Positions 8,500 to 19,431 are shown, numbered from the stretch's first letter. The stretch: 20,396 nt of DNA from Gnetum montanum (GCA_015680685.1 MNCI01035134.1:166068-186463), one strand, 5' to 3'. A program made the numbers and translations. Notes: generated by a model not told the origin, from the letters alone.

Positions 8500-10690
8500 C
8501 TACACCTATTCTAACTTGCCACCCATGCTGATGGTATTTATGATGTAGCCAATACCATCTATCTTTAGAGGGTCATTGCACTCCCTCATGGGTTGCTTCT
8601 GGGGCTTAATCGGGTTTGTTGTGTCAAGTACTAGTTTGCCCCTATTCATCATCCTTTGCAGATCATCTTGCAAAGCTCGACAAAAGTCTATGCTATGATC
8701 TAATAATTGGTGGTAATCACAGAATTGGTCTAGCTTGAAGTATTGTGGGACTAGGGGCTCATTTGTTGCTACTAAGGTAGATTCCTTAGTAGCTCATAGT
8801 CCCTGTCATGCTTTTTTTGGGCATCATCAGATGTTTACTTATGTTGGATGTGCCTAGATTTCAATAGTTGATCTAGTAGCTTTGAGGGTTTTAGTGGTAA
8901 TGGGGTATACTTTGAGTGATCCTTGCATTCAAAGTTGGGCCTTTGGCTAACCTATGTTGTGGCCACTATAGATGTGGATGGGTTGGTTACTTAAGTGCTA
9001 GAGTTGGTGGCTTTGTGAGCTAGGGCTTTGGACTACCTAGTTGTTGGCCCCCAGTTGGTTACTTTACCTTGTATGGCTACCATTGCCACTATTGCATTCT
9101 ACTTTCTTGCATGTTAGTTTTTGTAGGACATGTAGGTTGGATCCTTACTAGCTTCAGTTACATCTTGTATGCTCTAAGTCTAGGCAAACACTTGGCTTAG
9201 AGACTGTAGGGCCAAGTAGTATAGTTTTGACTTGATGAAGTCATTGACTACACTCTTGAAGATGGCTAGGAGGTGTGTCTTGGCTATTGGCTCTCGAATT
9301 TTATTCAATGAGGTGCTCTAGTGTTGAATAAATTTTTGCACAAGCTCTAGATGGGCTTGCTTGATTCACATTAGTTGGTCTAGGGTTATTCTCGACTTCA
9401 AGTTGTACTTAAAGCATGTCACAAATTGGCTTAGAAGTTTTTCCAAAGAGGAGATAGAGCCCCTGGCTAATGTGTGATGCCATTCTACCACCTTACTAGT
9501 GGGTGACGTGGCAAAAACATATATGATGGCATGTGGCCATGCTTGTAGTAGTAGGAACTTAGACCTAAATGTCACTAGGTGTGCATTGGGGTTCCCTTCA
9601 TTATTGTACTTGGTGAATTAGGGCAGTGAGATCCCAGTTGGCAGAGTTAGGGGTGGGACATTAGGACTTATGGGGTCATCCTAGTAGAAGTCCACTACTT
9701 TGACTATTTCATAGGATATGAGCTTGAGCCACTTCACCTCTTCTGTCAATGTTTGGATTAGTTGGAATGTCTGATCTAAGTTTTGGGATGCTAGATCTGG
9801 CTACACTGGTTATGCTACCTACTATGTTGGTTGTGTGGTCCATGACCTAGTTGTAGGTTGTGGGACCACATGAGGTGCTTGCTGCATTAGCTATGTTGTG
9901 GCCATAGTGATTGGGGCAAGCCACATGTGCATAGGTTGGACCACTACTGAGGATGCCATTGAAACATGTAGGACATAAGGTGCCTAAGTCTTTTGGGGTT
10001 GGGAGACATGCACTATGTGAACATAAGGCTGAGCAAGCATAATTGCTGCTAGCAAAGATGAATGGGCAAGTTGTGAAAATTTCATGAAGGGAAAGTTAAT
10101 AGGAATGCATCTTGACATGTATGTTGAGTCTGGTGTGTTGCTACCACAAGCACTAACTTGTAAGGTGATGCGATGGCTATGACTATCTCAAGAAAGATAG
10201 GTGCACGAGACTATGGGAGGGTCAGACCAAGAGTTTTCCACTAGAAGATAGTGTGGAAGGACTTCTCGTGCTTGGAACAAGCTTCAAACTCATCTTCCTC
10301 TCCCTATAGGGGCTCCTCTTAATTTTTCCCTACTTTGTGCTCATTTTTTTGAACAAGCTAGCGAAGTATCCATTGGTAGGGTTCAATGAGGGGGATGAAG
10401 TTGATGTGGGAGGGGATATACTCTTGTCCATTTCGATGCATAAGCTCGTAGCCTTGTTTAGCTTCCATGTTCAAATGGTCTATGAAAATACCAACCTGGA
10501 TCCTTACACAAATGAAGTTGTATTGTTCATTGTTTAGCATAGTATACTCTAGGTCCTAACCACTTAGCCTAAGGGATTGCCTTGCCTCTACCATAGCAGG
10601 ATTCGTAGGGTGATTAATCCTAGTTTCTTGTTGGGTGGGCAAGATGGCTAGTGTGCTTGGGATTGGTGTTGAAGGCTACTTGAAACTCAT
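8500..10690 (-). pseudogene. gag: Gag of element B, decayed
   Basis: The start at ATG 10690 matches 1227 of element A. The N-terminal part shows ARQSLRLSG and NFICVRIQ (the latter in the open stretch 10540-10358), paralleling A's RRSLRLQGRDP and NFICIKMQ. Near 9700, DDPIS precedes the retrotransposon gag domain (about 9640-9150), seen best in 9575-9366: EWHHTLARGSISSLEKLLSQ, then FKYNLKSRITLDQL, then KIREPIAKTHLLAIF. This pattern resembles gag of plant Tat/Ogre-type Ty3 elements. A knuckle FCDYHQLLDHSIDFC lies near 8685-8730 (CxxxH...H...C spacing, RNA-binding type), followed by a long stop-free stretch to about 8510. Several stops and at least one frame change separate these parts. Inactive. 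Confidence 0.75.
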
Positions 10691-11103
10691 GTGTGAGGAT
10701 TGAAAGTTATGGGAAAATGACTAAATCTAGTGATTTCAAAAAGATGACTAACTATTGTTGACTATAAAAAATGGTTAACTCTGGAGACTACAAAAAATAT
10801 CTAAGTCTAGAGACTATGCTCTCTAAGCTAAGAGCTAACTATGCTCTTTACTGAGTGCCCAAAATTTGGCTAATAGTGAGAATGTGTGTTGTTATGCAGG
10901 GTTCTGGAGGAACTGACTACAAGGTCCAATTGACACCAATTAGTTAGTAGACGACACCTGCACTGGCCTAAGATCTAGCTACTACTGCACATGTAGCAAG
11001 TCCATAGGGGTGTCATAGTCTACGCTAGCTTGAAGCTAGTAATGGTGATCTAGAGAGTATGTGAGACAACTATAATGGATACTAAAGAGAAAAAATGATT
11101 TGA
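10691..11103. other. 5' leader of element B
   Basis: Non-coding stretch between PBS and gag start. It contains GAGACTATGCTCTC (about 10815) and AACTATGCTCT (about 10838), the same motif as the U3 hairpins. In element A the leader and U3 likewise share one palindrome. This supports a conserved placement of the motif in both control regions. Confidence 0.55.
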
Positions 11104-11120
11104 CCCTTCTTATAGCACCA
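11104..11120 (-). other. Primer-binding site of element B
   Basis: The minus strand reads TGGTGCTATAAGAAGGG, 6 bases after the LTR end. It differs from A's site at two positions (C to T and G to T in the sense strand). Confidence 0.7.
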
Positions 11121-11484
11121 AAAAAATATAGTAATCGAAAATGTTGATGGCTAGAACATTGAGGGATCCACAGGTGCACATTCCTAACCTTCATGCGAGG
11201 GCCTACTAGAGGTGGAGACGGGGTGCCCTAAATGGTCTTGTCAATTGAATAGAAACTTATAGAATGCAAATGGGGTGTAGCTTGGTTAGCTATGATGTTG
11301 AGATGCAATGGTGTGTTTGAGTAGTGTCAATAGTGTTAGTGGGTGTGAGTGTAGCCAAAAATCTCAGCAAAAATTAAAAGTGTCAATGTGTGGGGACCAC
11401 TGCCTAGGCACAACTATGCATTAAAACAATAGAAAATGAAAGTAAAATGCTGAAAATGGAAGTGAAAATGTTGAAAATGCAAAG

Positions 11485-11502
11485 AAAGAGAGAGAGAGAG
11501 AA
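11485..11502. repeat. GA microsatellite in R/U5
   Basis: A run of AG dinucleotides within the part of the right LTR that has no counterpart in the left LTR. It would be transcribed in the leader of the element RNA. Confidence 0.7.
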
Positions 11503-11801
11503 CAGAACACCACATCAAGTGGGGTTGAGCATAGTTAACTTTAGAAGGAGTGAGAAGGTACATAGTGTACAATAGACATAGTGGATAGTGTAGTCATAGT
11601 CTTGGGGATGTCTGGCCATGAGGATTGACATTTTTCCATGGTTTTTGTGCCTGCTAGGTTGGTTTCCATGATGTGCAATGGACTGTAGTGAGCTACAATG
11701 GTATGCAACTTTGCCTCTCTCTAGTTCACTAGTGTGCCTTTGAATTTGCTAACTTGCTTGATTCCCAAATTTGCCAACCTCAAAAATGTTGAGGATGGGG
11801 G

Positions 11802-11810
11802 TATTTATAG
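11802..11810 (-). promoter_or_regulatory. TATA box of the right LTR of B
   Basis: The minus strand reads CTATAAATA within a block conserved with the left LTR. As the 5' LTR, this box would have driven the genomic RNA of element B. Confidence 0.65.
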
Positions 11811-12029
11811 GGCTATGTTTAGTGTGAAATATGAAAATACTACCACATGGCAGAGGGATGGTTGGGACTATGTCATCACCCAACTACATTCTCCACTAGG
11901 CTGACTACTCTCTAGGGTAGTGGAGAGCGTAGTCCTAGCACTTAGAAAAATTTGCAGAAAGTGGCCTCATGTTGACACTTAGGAAAATTTGCAATTAGGA
12001 TGCCATAGTCCAAAGTTGGTGGTGTTTCA

Positions 12030-12034
12030 ACTAC
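12030..12034. repeat. Right target-site duplication of element B (ACTAC)
   Basis: Identical to 3298-3302 and directly next to the LTR end. It marks where B inserted, at the edge of the coiled-coil-like frame that starts here. Confidence 0.75.
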
Positions 12035-13309
12035 TTAAGGTGAAGAGGAAATGTATCATCTTGGAAGGGCAACTTGAAATGGCTCATGCACAAAACCAAT
12101 GCTTGTCCACAGAAGTTGCTGAATTGAGTGCTCACTTTGCTGACCTTACATGCCTCAACCTTGCAATAACCAAAGATGAAGCTTTTTAGCAGCTTCAAGA
12201 ATGATTAAAAAAAGTTGAGAAGGGAATGGTGACGTCTATCTTCAACCAATCCATAGCAAAAGCAAAAACTTCCTCAGTTCAAAATGACTTGGTTCAGATG
12301 CATTAGTAAAATTAGACACTAACCATAGAAAACTACCACATGAAAAATGTTGATACAAAAAAACAAAAAATTCAAAAATTTATCCATTAATAGTAGGAAC
12401 AACTTGCCATGGTGAATACGGAATTAAGAAAGTTGACCATAGAGAATTGCAGTCTATCTATGAAGGAAGGTCATGCCTTATGCCAGAAATCTACCATTGA
12501 AATTGCCACATGAAAAAATGAGACTCTCAAATTTAAGAGAGTTAAGAACCACTACTGAGACCAAGTTGGCCTATAGAAGAAGGTGAATGATAAGCATATC
12601 CAAATGGTTAAGGAAAAAGTAAATGAGGTCCTTCAATAACTCCAATAAGGAAGAGAGGTGTGGTAGCTCATCATTGATGGAATAGATGCCTACAACAAAG
12701 CAAAGATCCACCTAAAAGAGCTACAAATTGAATAAATGATAGAGTACATGAAGCTGGTCAATCTTTGATATGAAAACATGGTGATGATGACTACCAAATG
12801 GTCATGGTTAGAACTTGAAAAGTAGGTGGCTAGAATGTGCTTGTTGTACAAGGCTAAGTTCAAGCACCGCAAGGACACCAAGCAAAAGCTTGAGATGGAA
12901 AATGCTGAACTCAAAGTTCTCAAGGCATGATTCATCGATCAACAATCAACTACTGAGAAGTTGGCCAAGAGAATGAATGACTATTAGAAGTTGCAGAACA
13001 TAGTTAGGATGTTCAACATCAAACGTAAACAATTCACTGCGTGGTTTATCAATGCTAAGGAGTTATTCTCTATAATTCCATGTCCTTAGGATGTGCTCAT
13101 TCTAGACCACATAGGCAAAGCTACATGGACTATGAATGATACCAGGAGTAAGGAGGAGAAAATGAAAGCATTATTGGATGATTTTTATCTCCTACCAAAA
13201 GTTGTAGTAGTAGCTGGATAGGCAAGACAGTTGCAACTGTCACATGTGCCTAAAGTTGGAGAAGGTTTATCAGAGCCTCAGGAGCCTGCATTACTTGGGA
13301 CCATGCGAT
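12031..13309 (+). pseudogene. Decayed coiled-coil-like reading frame, family unknown
   Basis: One plus-strand frame reads as plausible protein for about 425 codons with no frameshift that I can see, despite 21 in-frame stops (11 TAG, 5 TAA, 5 TGA; first at 12187, last at 13219). The residues are rich in Lys, Glu, Leu, Gln and Met with heptad-like stretches (for example KQKLEMENAELKVLK near 12880, TEVAELSAHFADL near 12110). This suggests a long coiled coil. The C-terminal part is more globular (FTAWFINAKELFS near 13040) and ends Pro/Glu-rich (GLSEPQEPALLGT). It is cut on the left by element B and lies directly before LTR-like unit C in the same sense, so it may be the last ORF of an older LTR element. 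A broken host gene is the alternative. No family was recognised. Confidence 0.5.
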
Positions 13310-13377
13310 CTTTTCAATTATCTTTATGCCATCAAAGGATGTGTTATCTAAATTTTTTTTGGTGTTCAATTTTATGT

Positions 13378-14395
13378 TGTGAACATCACAATTTGTAATT
13401 TTTTTGATCCATACACATAGGCACTCAGTTTTGTCATGTAGTTTTGCTGAGTTAGGTGCTAGTCAATAATCCCATACCTTTCCAATTTTGTAAAGAACTT
13501 GAGGATGATTTTTCATTTCGTTGTGGGGGTATGATGAGTTGTGGATTAGTCATGTCAACAAGACCTCATCGGCTAGGCCCCATTGATGCATTCTTTCATG
13601 TGTTGACGTGGCCCCATCAATGTAGTGTCTATTCTTGCCTATAAATACATGCTAACACACCATGTTTAGGCATCATTTCGTCATAGTTTAGTGAAGCTCT
13701 TGTAGATTTTACATTTGAAAGTTAGAATATTTTCTTGAGTGCCTATAGTAGGAGTCATTGAGTGTATAGATCTTTATTTGAGCACTATTGTACCTGAGCA
13801 CAATACTGTGTGTAGTAATAAAGATGAACTTCTTGATAAACCTTGCAACATTCTAAATAGTTTAAATGTTTCATTCATGCATTTAATGTTTTTAGCTATT
13901 TATTCAATGTTTTCTAGTAATAAAGCGAGATAAGCTAAATAGTAATCAACTAAACACATAGTACGACTACTTCGAGCATGCATATGCCATTTGGTAATCC
14001 TAGTAGTGCTTAACACTTGGTAACCCAGCAATGTTATATGTGTACAAGATTTTTGTGGCAAGTGGGACTGGATACTTATGTTAGAACTAGTTGAATAGTA
14101 GTTAGCCCATTAAATTAAAGTAGGTATTAAATTACTTTATTTTCTATCTTTCCTATTTCAAGCATTAAACCATAAAATATAAAATGACCAAAATCATGTG
14201 CTTGAATTACACTTAAACCATAGCATTGAGCTTCACAAGTGTAGTTGGGAAGACAACGAACATCTTCAACATAAAAGTTTACTTCTTAGAGAACTAGTGC
14301 ACCAAAAACTATAGAGTCCATGGAATTCAAGTAGATCGCGCATGAACGCTTTTTGATTTGTATGGTTGGGTGTAGGGGTACCTCACCACTCATCA
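13378..14395 (+). repeat. LTR-like unit C (plus sense)
   Basis: It is an inverted relative of unit D at 18620-19663. Shared blocks include GTCAATAATCCCATACC (13462-13478), GGGGGTATGATGA, the TATA region, ACTTGGTAACCCAGCA, and the end (GTATGGTTGGGTGTAGGGGTACC to CTCATCA). The right end CATCA at 14395 gives a CA terminus, and homology to D stops there. The left end is uncertain: TG at 13378 is one choice, but weak similarity to D reaches back to about 13304. No matching 5-bp repeats flank it, so it is not an obvious solo LTR. The coding-like frame directly upstream suggests a 3' LTR. Confidence 0.6.
13640..13647 (+). promoter_or_regulatory. TATA box of unit C
   Basis: TATAAATA in plus sense, about 260 bases into the unit. 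The equivalent site in unit D (minus strand, 19383-19392) also reads CTATAAATA, and the flanking sequence aligns. Confidence 0.6.
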
Positions 14396-15400
14396 ATATT
14401 AGAACTAAGAAAATAAGACATTGCATTGTAGATTAAGAAAAGAAGACAAGTGTAAAACCCATGCTTTATATAATTTTGATATCTTGTTTTTTATGTGGCT
14501 TTATAATCTGAGTCATGATGTGGATGTCTATTTTATGTCTTTGTGTTGTATTTGATAGTTTCTATGCATAAATAATTAATAATATTAATGATCATTATGA
14601 TTATGGATGTCTAGTTAAATGATTAGATGATTATGTATTTTACATGTCCACTAACTTTATTGAACTGTGTAGTGATGTACAAAAGATTTGAATGACCTTT
14701 ATGCATGGGGTACATATGTGTTATTACATTTTAGCTATAAATGGAGCAAAGCTAAAAGTTTTTAGTTTCTAATTAAGCTTAATATATGAACGAGAAAGGG
14801 AATTTTTATTTTAAAATAATTTAGGGATTATAATTAATTAAATAAAAAGGTTAGGCTCTAATTGTTATTTTAAGTTCTGAAAGCTTAAAGCCAAATTTGG
14901 TAGGAGTTGTAGTATGAAGGAAGCATAAAAGTTAAGCTTAAAAGTAAAAGCTCATGGATTGAAAGAGCATGTGCAATCATAGAAATGATTTTTATATTTT
15001 TGCAGTGCAAGAAAACTCATGGAACATTAAGATTTTTGTAGTGCAACTAAGATTTGTTGCATGAAATAAAGCCCTAAATAGAGCCTATTTTTCAGCTAGG
15101 TTTTTTGGTTTGAATTTAACAATTGTGTGGAAAAACTAAGCTACAAAGCTTGTATAAGCTTGATTTGGCTCCAATAAGCATTCTTTTTATTTACCATAGA
15201 GCATTGGGTAATAAATTCTCATAGCTTAAGAAAAAATTTTATCTTAAAAAAGGGTTGGAATTAGAACAAATAGTTAAGTCCTAAGGGAAATCCTCATTTG
15301 AGGAAAAATAAGCTCAAGTTGAATCTAGGAAGGGATTATTAAAGTCTTTTTCCATATTATCTTGTATAGGAGAAAATTGGTTCTAAGAAGAATTTTGAAA
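14396..15400. other. AT-rich stretch without recognisable features
   Basis: Very AT-rich with frequent TAATTAA and AAGCTTA words and no open frame. If C is an LTR this is flanking DNA; if C were a 5' LTR it would be internal. It shows no similarity by eye to the sequence beside unit D. Confidence 0.4.
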
Positions 15401-15479
15401 AATTATTTTGTTTGATAATACGCTTTATTACTCTTCCACATCAAATTTAGCTTATGGTTTGTAAAGTCAAAAAATGGTC

Positions 15480-16325
15480 CTATAGCATGGATCTATCACA
15501 TCAGCTTCATCAATGTGGCAAAGATCCAAATAGTTTAAAAAAACATTTTCGTGAAATTATCTCTACCACATTAGCTTTTTGAAGAGGTTCATAAAAATTA
15601 AAAGTGGTTCTACAAAGAAGCTCTACCATGTCAGCTCTGAAAATTTGCCTCACCATGTTAGCTCACTTGTAGAGCTAGTTCATAAAACCAAATTTTCATT
15701 CTACAAGCAAACCTTATCATGTTAACTTCTATCACATTAGCATAGTTTCATGTGCACTGCCACATCATCACCTAGATGAATATTTATGAGCTCACAAGAA
15801 GTGAAAGCTTCATTTTCCATGTTAGCATGTGCCACATTAGCATCTAGATGAAGCTCATTTTCTCATCTATAGCCAACATGTTTCATTTGCCCAATTAGTA
15901 ATGTTACATTAGCATGTTTCATGTTAGCATCTAGATGAAGATTCTCAAGTTCACAGGAAAGAAAAAAAATTCATCTGATACATTAGTAGAGTTCACCATG
16001 CTTTGCCACATTGGCATCATGCCAAGTTAGCTTGTAGAGCCAGATTTCCATTCTAGAAAAGAGCTATACCACAACACCGTTGGAATTGTTTCTTTAAGCT
16101 AACTTCCATTGTATGGGCAAGCTCAAAAATAGTTCTATCATGTTAGCCTATAGAGTTGGTTTGCAAAGTGGAATTTCCAACATACAAGCAAGCTCATTTT
16201 AGCTTTGCCACTTCATCTTTATTTAACTCTACAAAGAAGCTTGAAGCTACTCTTCCATGTCAACATTTATATCGTAGAAGGCTCATAGAACTAGAAAACA
16301 ACTCTACAAAGAGATTCTACTAAGG
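15480..16325. repeat. Degenerate satellite-like array, left block
   Basis: The words CTACCACATCAGCT, CCATGTTAGC, TAGAGCTAGTTCATA and TTTTCATTCTACAA return in the same order and orientation with variable spacing, often about 60-110 bp. Units are heavily diverged. The same words form the block at 17545-18480. No coding potential was seen. Confidence 0.65.
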
Positions 16326-16337
16326 ATTATTGAACTT

Positions 16338-17540
16338 AGAAGGGGAGGGGAAATGAATAAGTTTGCCAAAAAAAATAAAGGAAATTAAACACCAACAAAA
16401 CCACAATCAAATTTAACATGGTTCTCCAACTAGGGTAGTCCACACTTGGAGGGTAGTTGACTTGCACATCTTCAGATATTATTTTTCTCAAAATTTGGTT
16501 TGAGGGCTACCACACCCTGTACAAGCTCTAAGCTCTACTTCAAAGTGATTCTTCACTATGAATCCACTCAACTTGGCTAGGTCCTAACAAGCTTTACATG
16601 TGGGTTCCAGGATCCCACAACCTTTAAAAATTGAGCTTCACTCCAAAGTGTTGTGACATTACACCAATCACTTAGCCTAGCTAGGTCTTGAAAAGCTCAA
16701 TGAAGATGCCTTCTCACAAGAAGCACACCAACCTTAGTGGGGCAATAAGAAAGAGAAATAAAAATTACAAGGAAAGAATGAAACTGATTTGTTGCTTCTT
16801 GTACTTTGAGGACTAGAATAATAAGATCACTAAAATAGTACAAAAGATGGTACAATGAGGTACACAAATATAATACAATAGAGTACATAATGATTGCTTG
16901 ATGTTGATACTTGCTTGCTTATAAAAATTTTCAATTTCCAAGAGAATGAAGTCTTCTTATAGCTTTGAAGTTTTCAAAATCACTTTCAAATTCATGAAAT
17001 GGCTATCTAACGACTAGTGGAGACATCTTCTTTGAGATTGGGATGTCTCTCTACATTAGACTTCGATTTAAGGAAGATGTCTCTTCTTCATGGGAGATGT
17101 TTATGAGGAGATGTCTTCTTTTGAAAGGAAATGTCTCTTGCTTTTAGGAGATGTCTTCTCTAGGATTTCTCTACTTTAGCCAAGACATCTTCTACTTCTA
17201 AGAGACATCTTCTCATCTTTTTAACTTTTCTTATTAAAGCTTTCTTTCATGGATTAGAATCCTTGGAGCAACTTGATTTTTCTGTAGTCTTCTTCTTTGC
17301 CCTTGCTCATACTTTTCTAATGAAGTCCTTGTCCAAGCTCTCTTTAGTCCTTATAGTCCTCACTTTGAAATCTTGTTATAGCTCTCATTCCTTGAGGCTT
17401 CATTCATGTCCAATAAGTCCTTGTTATCTCCACTTTGATATCTCTTTGTAGATGTCATCTCTTGAGATTTCCATCATGCATTGCATCACATTCCACAAAA
17501 CATTCTACGTTCTCCATTTTTCTTAAGGTTTTGAAATATC
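16338..17540 (+). repeat. Possible LTR with polypurine tract, between satellite blocks
   Basis: The sequence AGAAGGGGAGGGGAAA (16338-16353) is a good plus-strand polypurine tract and is followed directly by TG at 16354, as at the 5' edge of a 3' LTR. A TATAAAA lies near 16921. The segment shares nothing with the satellite words on either side, so it looks like an insertion. The right end, somewhere near 17535-17545, is not fixed, and no matching target duplication was found. Read as a tentative LTR. Confidence 0.35.
17019..17217. repeat. GAGATGTCTTC short-repeat cluster
   Basis: About nine copies of GAGATGTCTTC or its complement-like form GAGACATCTTC within 200 bases, in both orientations. 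They lie downstream of the possible TATA at 16921, so they would be transcribed if the LTR reading is right. Confidence 0.55.
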
Positions 17541-17544
17541 AAAA

Positions 17545-18480
17545 GGTCAACATCTACCACATCAACTTTCATGAGCTAAAATGATTCTACAACTAAGATC
17601 TACCACATCAGAGGTTTGTAGAGTTGAAAAATAGTTCTACAAACAAACTTTGCCATGTAATCTCTAGAGTGAACTTGTGTTCATAGAAAAGAAACCTGAT
17701 TCTAAGAAGAAACTCTACATGGCACATTAGCATCATGCCAAGTCAGCTCATAGAGCCAGTTCATAGAACTAAATTTTCACTCTTTGAAAGAGCTTTACTA
17801 CATCAACACCTTGCAACATCAGCTTATAGAGTTCATATGTAGAGCCAAAACTCAGTTCTATAAACAAGATGATAATTAGTTCTATCATGTTAACTCCTTC
17901 TAGAAAATTCATAAAGGCTTTGTATTTACAAAAAATAGTCCATCCATGTCATCTTTTCAATAGAATAAAATTGTAGAACCAAAAATATATTCTACCATAA
18001 GCTCATCTTTCCATTCTATGAACCACGTCAATATCAACCATGACTATATTTTCCATGTTAGCTTTTGACATGCTAGCCTCCCAATAGAGCCATTTTTGTA
18101 GAGCTAGAATTCCATTCTATGAGAAAGATCTTCCACATCAACATCCTCCACCTCAGCTCATAGAACCAATTCATGAGGGAAAAATTTATCTTTACAAATG
18201 GAATCTAAATCAGCTCTATTAGCCATGTAAGCTCTAGAAAAATAAAAATCTTGTAGAATCAAAAGGTGGTATTATGGAATTTGCTTTACAAGATAGTCAC
18301 AAATCTTATTTGCCATGTTAGAGCTCATCTTAGGCCCACAAAGGTTTACATTATGTGCACATGTGCATTCCATTTTTAATCTAGCTTAATGAGGAGTAGG
18401 GCATGGCATGTAGAACCAAATATTAGCTTTACAAAGAAGCCCTATAATCATTCTTCCATATTAGCTCTTTGATATAATTA
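17545..18480. repeat. Degenerate satellite-like array, right block
   Basis: Same words and orientation as 15480-16325. For example, CAGCTCATAGAGCCAGTTC near 17755 is followed about 68 bases later by CAGCTTATAGAGTTC. The two blocks probably were one array before the central segment came in. Confidence 0.65.
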
Positions 18481-19082
18481 ATCAAAATAACTTTGTGAAA
18501 AAATTTAAAAAGAGCTCTATAGTTAATGTTAGTGCAATAGCTATGCCAAGACAAAAGCTACAAACAGAGACAGAAATCAAAATAGAGCTAAGAATATCAT
18601 AGAGTGTGAAGTTACCATTTGATGAGCGGCTAGGTATCCCTACGTCCAACCATACGAATACAAGCGTTCACACACAATCTAGTCAAACTTCGTGGATAGG
18701 CTAGTTGTGGTATCTAGATCATTACACATTGATCGCAGTTTGCTGTCTTCCCACTTGGACTAGTATTTTCTTTGTCACATATGGTTTAGTCTAGAGTGAG
18801 GGGTATGATGTGATCCTAAACTAATGCTACTCCTAGAGACAATGGAGAATAATATTGATTAAACTAATGAGTAATAGGAAATGAGTCTAAGCTAGCCTAA
18901 ATGCGATGAGTATCCATTCCTTAATCATCCGTACACATCTTGGACCTCGTGCACGAATACTACTGGGATTAACAAGTGCAGATCCTAGGTACACTACTGG
19001 GTTGCCAAGTAGTCACACTTAAATGCTTATGATTAAGTCATACTCATTCCACATTTAACAACAGGAATAGTAAATGATGATA

Positions 19083-19126
19083 AATAAATATTAACTAAGA
19101 AAGCAATAAATATTAACTAAGAAAGA
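19083..19126. repeat. 22-bp tandem duplication inside unit D
   Basis: AATAAATATTAACTAAGAAAGC occurs at 19083 and again at 19105 with only the last base changed. The near identity of the copies, in a diverged unit, suggests a late slippage event. Confidence 0.7.
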
Positions 19127-19382
19127 AATAAATAACAAAAATAATTAACAATTAAATTAAACAATTAAACTAAGTGAATGCTGCAATGATGAAGTAATCT
19201 CAATCTTTATTAACAATCATGTGCATGTCCAAGTATGTCACACTCAAATAAAGGTTCCGTACAATTACAAGCATCACACTATGGGCATGCACTGGGAAAA
19301 TAATCTAACTCCTATGGAAACAAACTGAAAGAGTCTAGCTACAAATGACAAAAGGATGCCTAAATGAGGTGGAAGGCCCTCT

Positions 19383-19392
19383 TATTTATAGG
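19383..19392 (-). promoter_or_regulatory. TATA box of unit D
   Basis: The minus strand reads CCTATAAATA, aligned with 13640-13647 of unit C. The GTATACG motifs lie 40-75 bases upstream in LTR sense. Confidence 0.6.
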
Positions 19393-19431
19393 TCGGGATA
19401 GGTGGCTGCGTAAATGGGACCGCGTCAACAT

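Larger units (their letters stand above)
3303..12029 (-). mobile_element. Element B: complete but decayed gag-protease LTR element
   Basis: An 8.7-kb element with two LTRs (3303-4482 and 11127-12029), flanked by ACTAC duplications. Minus-strand order is LTR, PBS, leader, gag, protease, non-coding tandem repeats, LTR. Gag and protease show the Ty3/gypsy order. No RT, RNase H or integrase motif was recognised between the protease and the 3' LTR, where about 2.5 kb is mostly tandem repeats. It is therefore either a non-autonomous element that borrowed RT and integrase, or a deleted copy. Tandem repeats between the coding region and 3' LTR are known from the plant Tat/Ogre lineage, which the gag also resembles, so that lineage is the best guess. 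Many stops and frameshifts make it inactive. Confidence 0.85.
11127..12029 (-). repeat. 5' LTR of element B (about 903 bp)
   Basis: The right end GGTGTTTCA at 12029 is followed by ACTAC; the left end is TATAGTAATC, where TG has become TA. The left end abuts the PBS. The block GGGATCCACAGG...CCTAAATGGTC (11162-11244) matches LTR A and the left LTR. U3 is only about 220 bp with one hairpin unit, but R/U5 is long (11127-11800). It includes a GA microsatellite and AAAATG-rich stretches missing from the left LTR. Confidence 0.8.

Noticed and set aside
12690-12935. 81-residue minus-strand ORF
   Set aside because: Antisense shadow of the coiled-coil-like frame; hydrophobic runs come from complementing Lys/Glu codons.
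12031-13309. Reassigned stop codons (TAA/TAG read as Gln) to explain the stop-rich frame
   Set aside because: TGA is equally used, CAG is retained at many positions, and the surroundings are clearly plant-type retroelements. Decay explains it.
17263-17451. 62-residue plus-strand ORF with hydrophobic character
   Set aside because: Lies in T-rich repeat sequence, no motif, no neighbours; probably chance.
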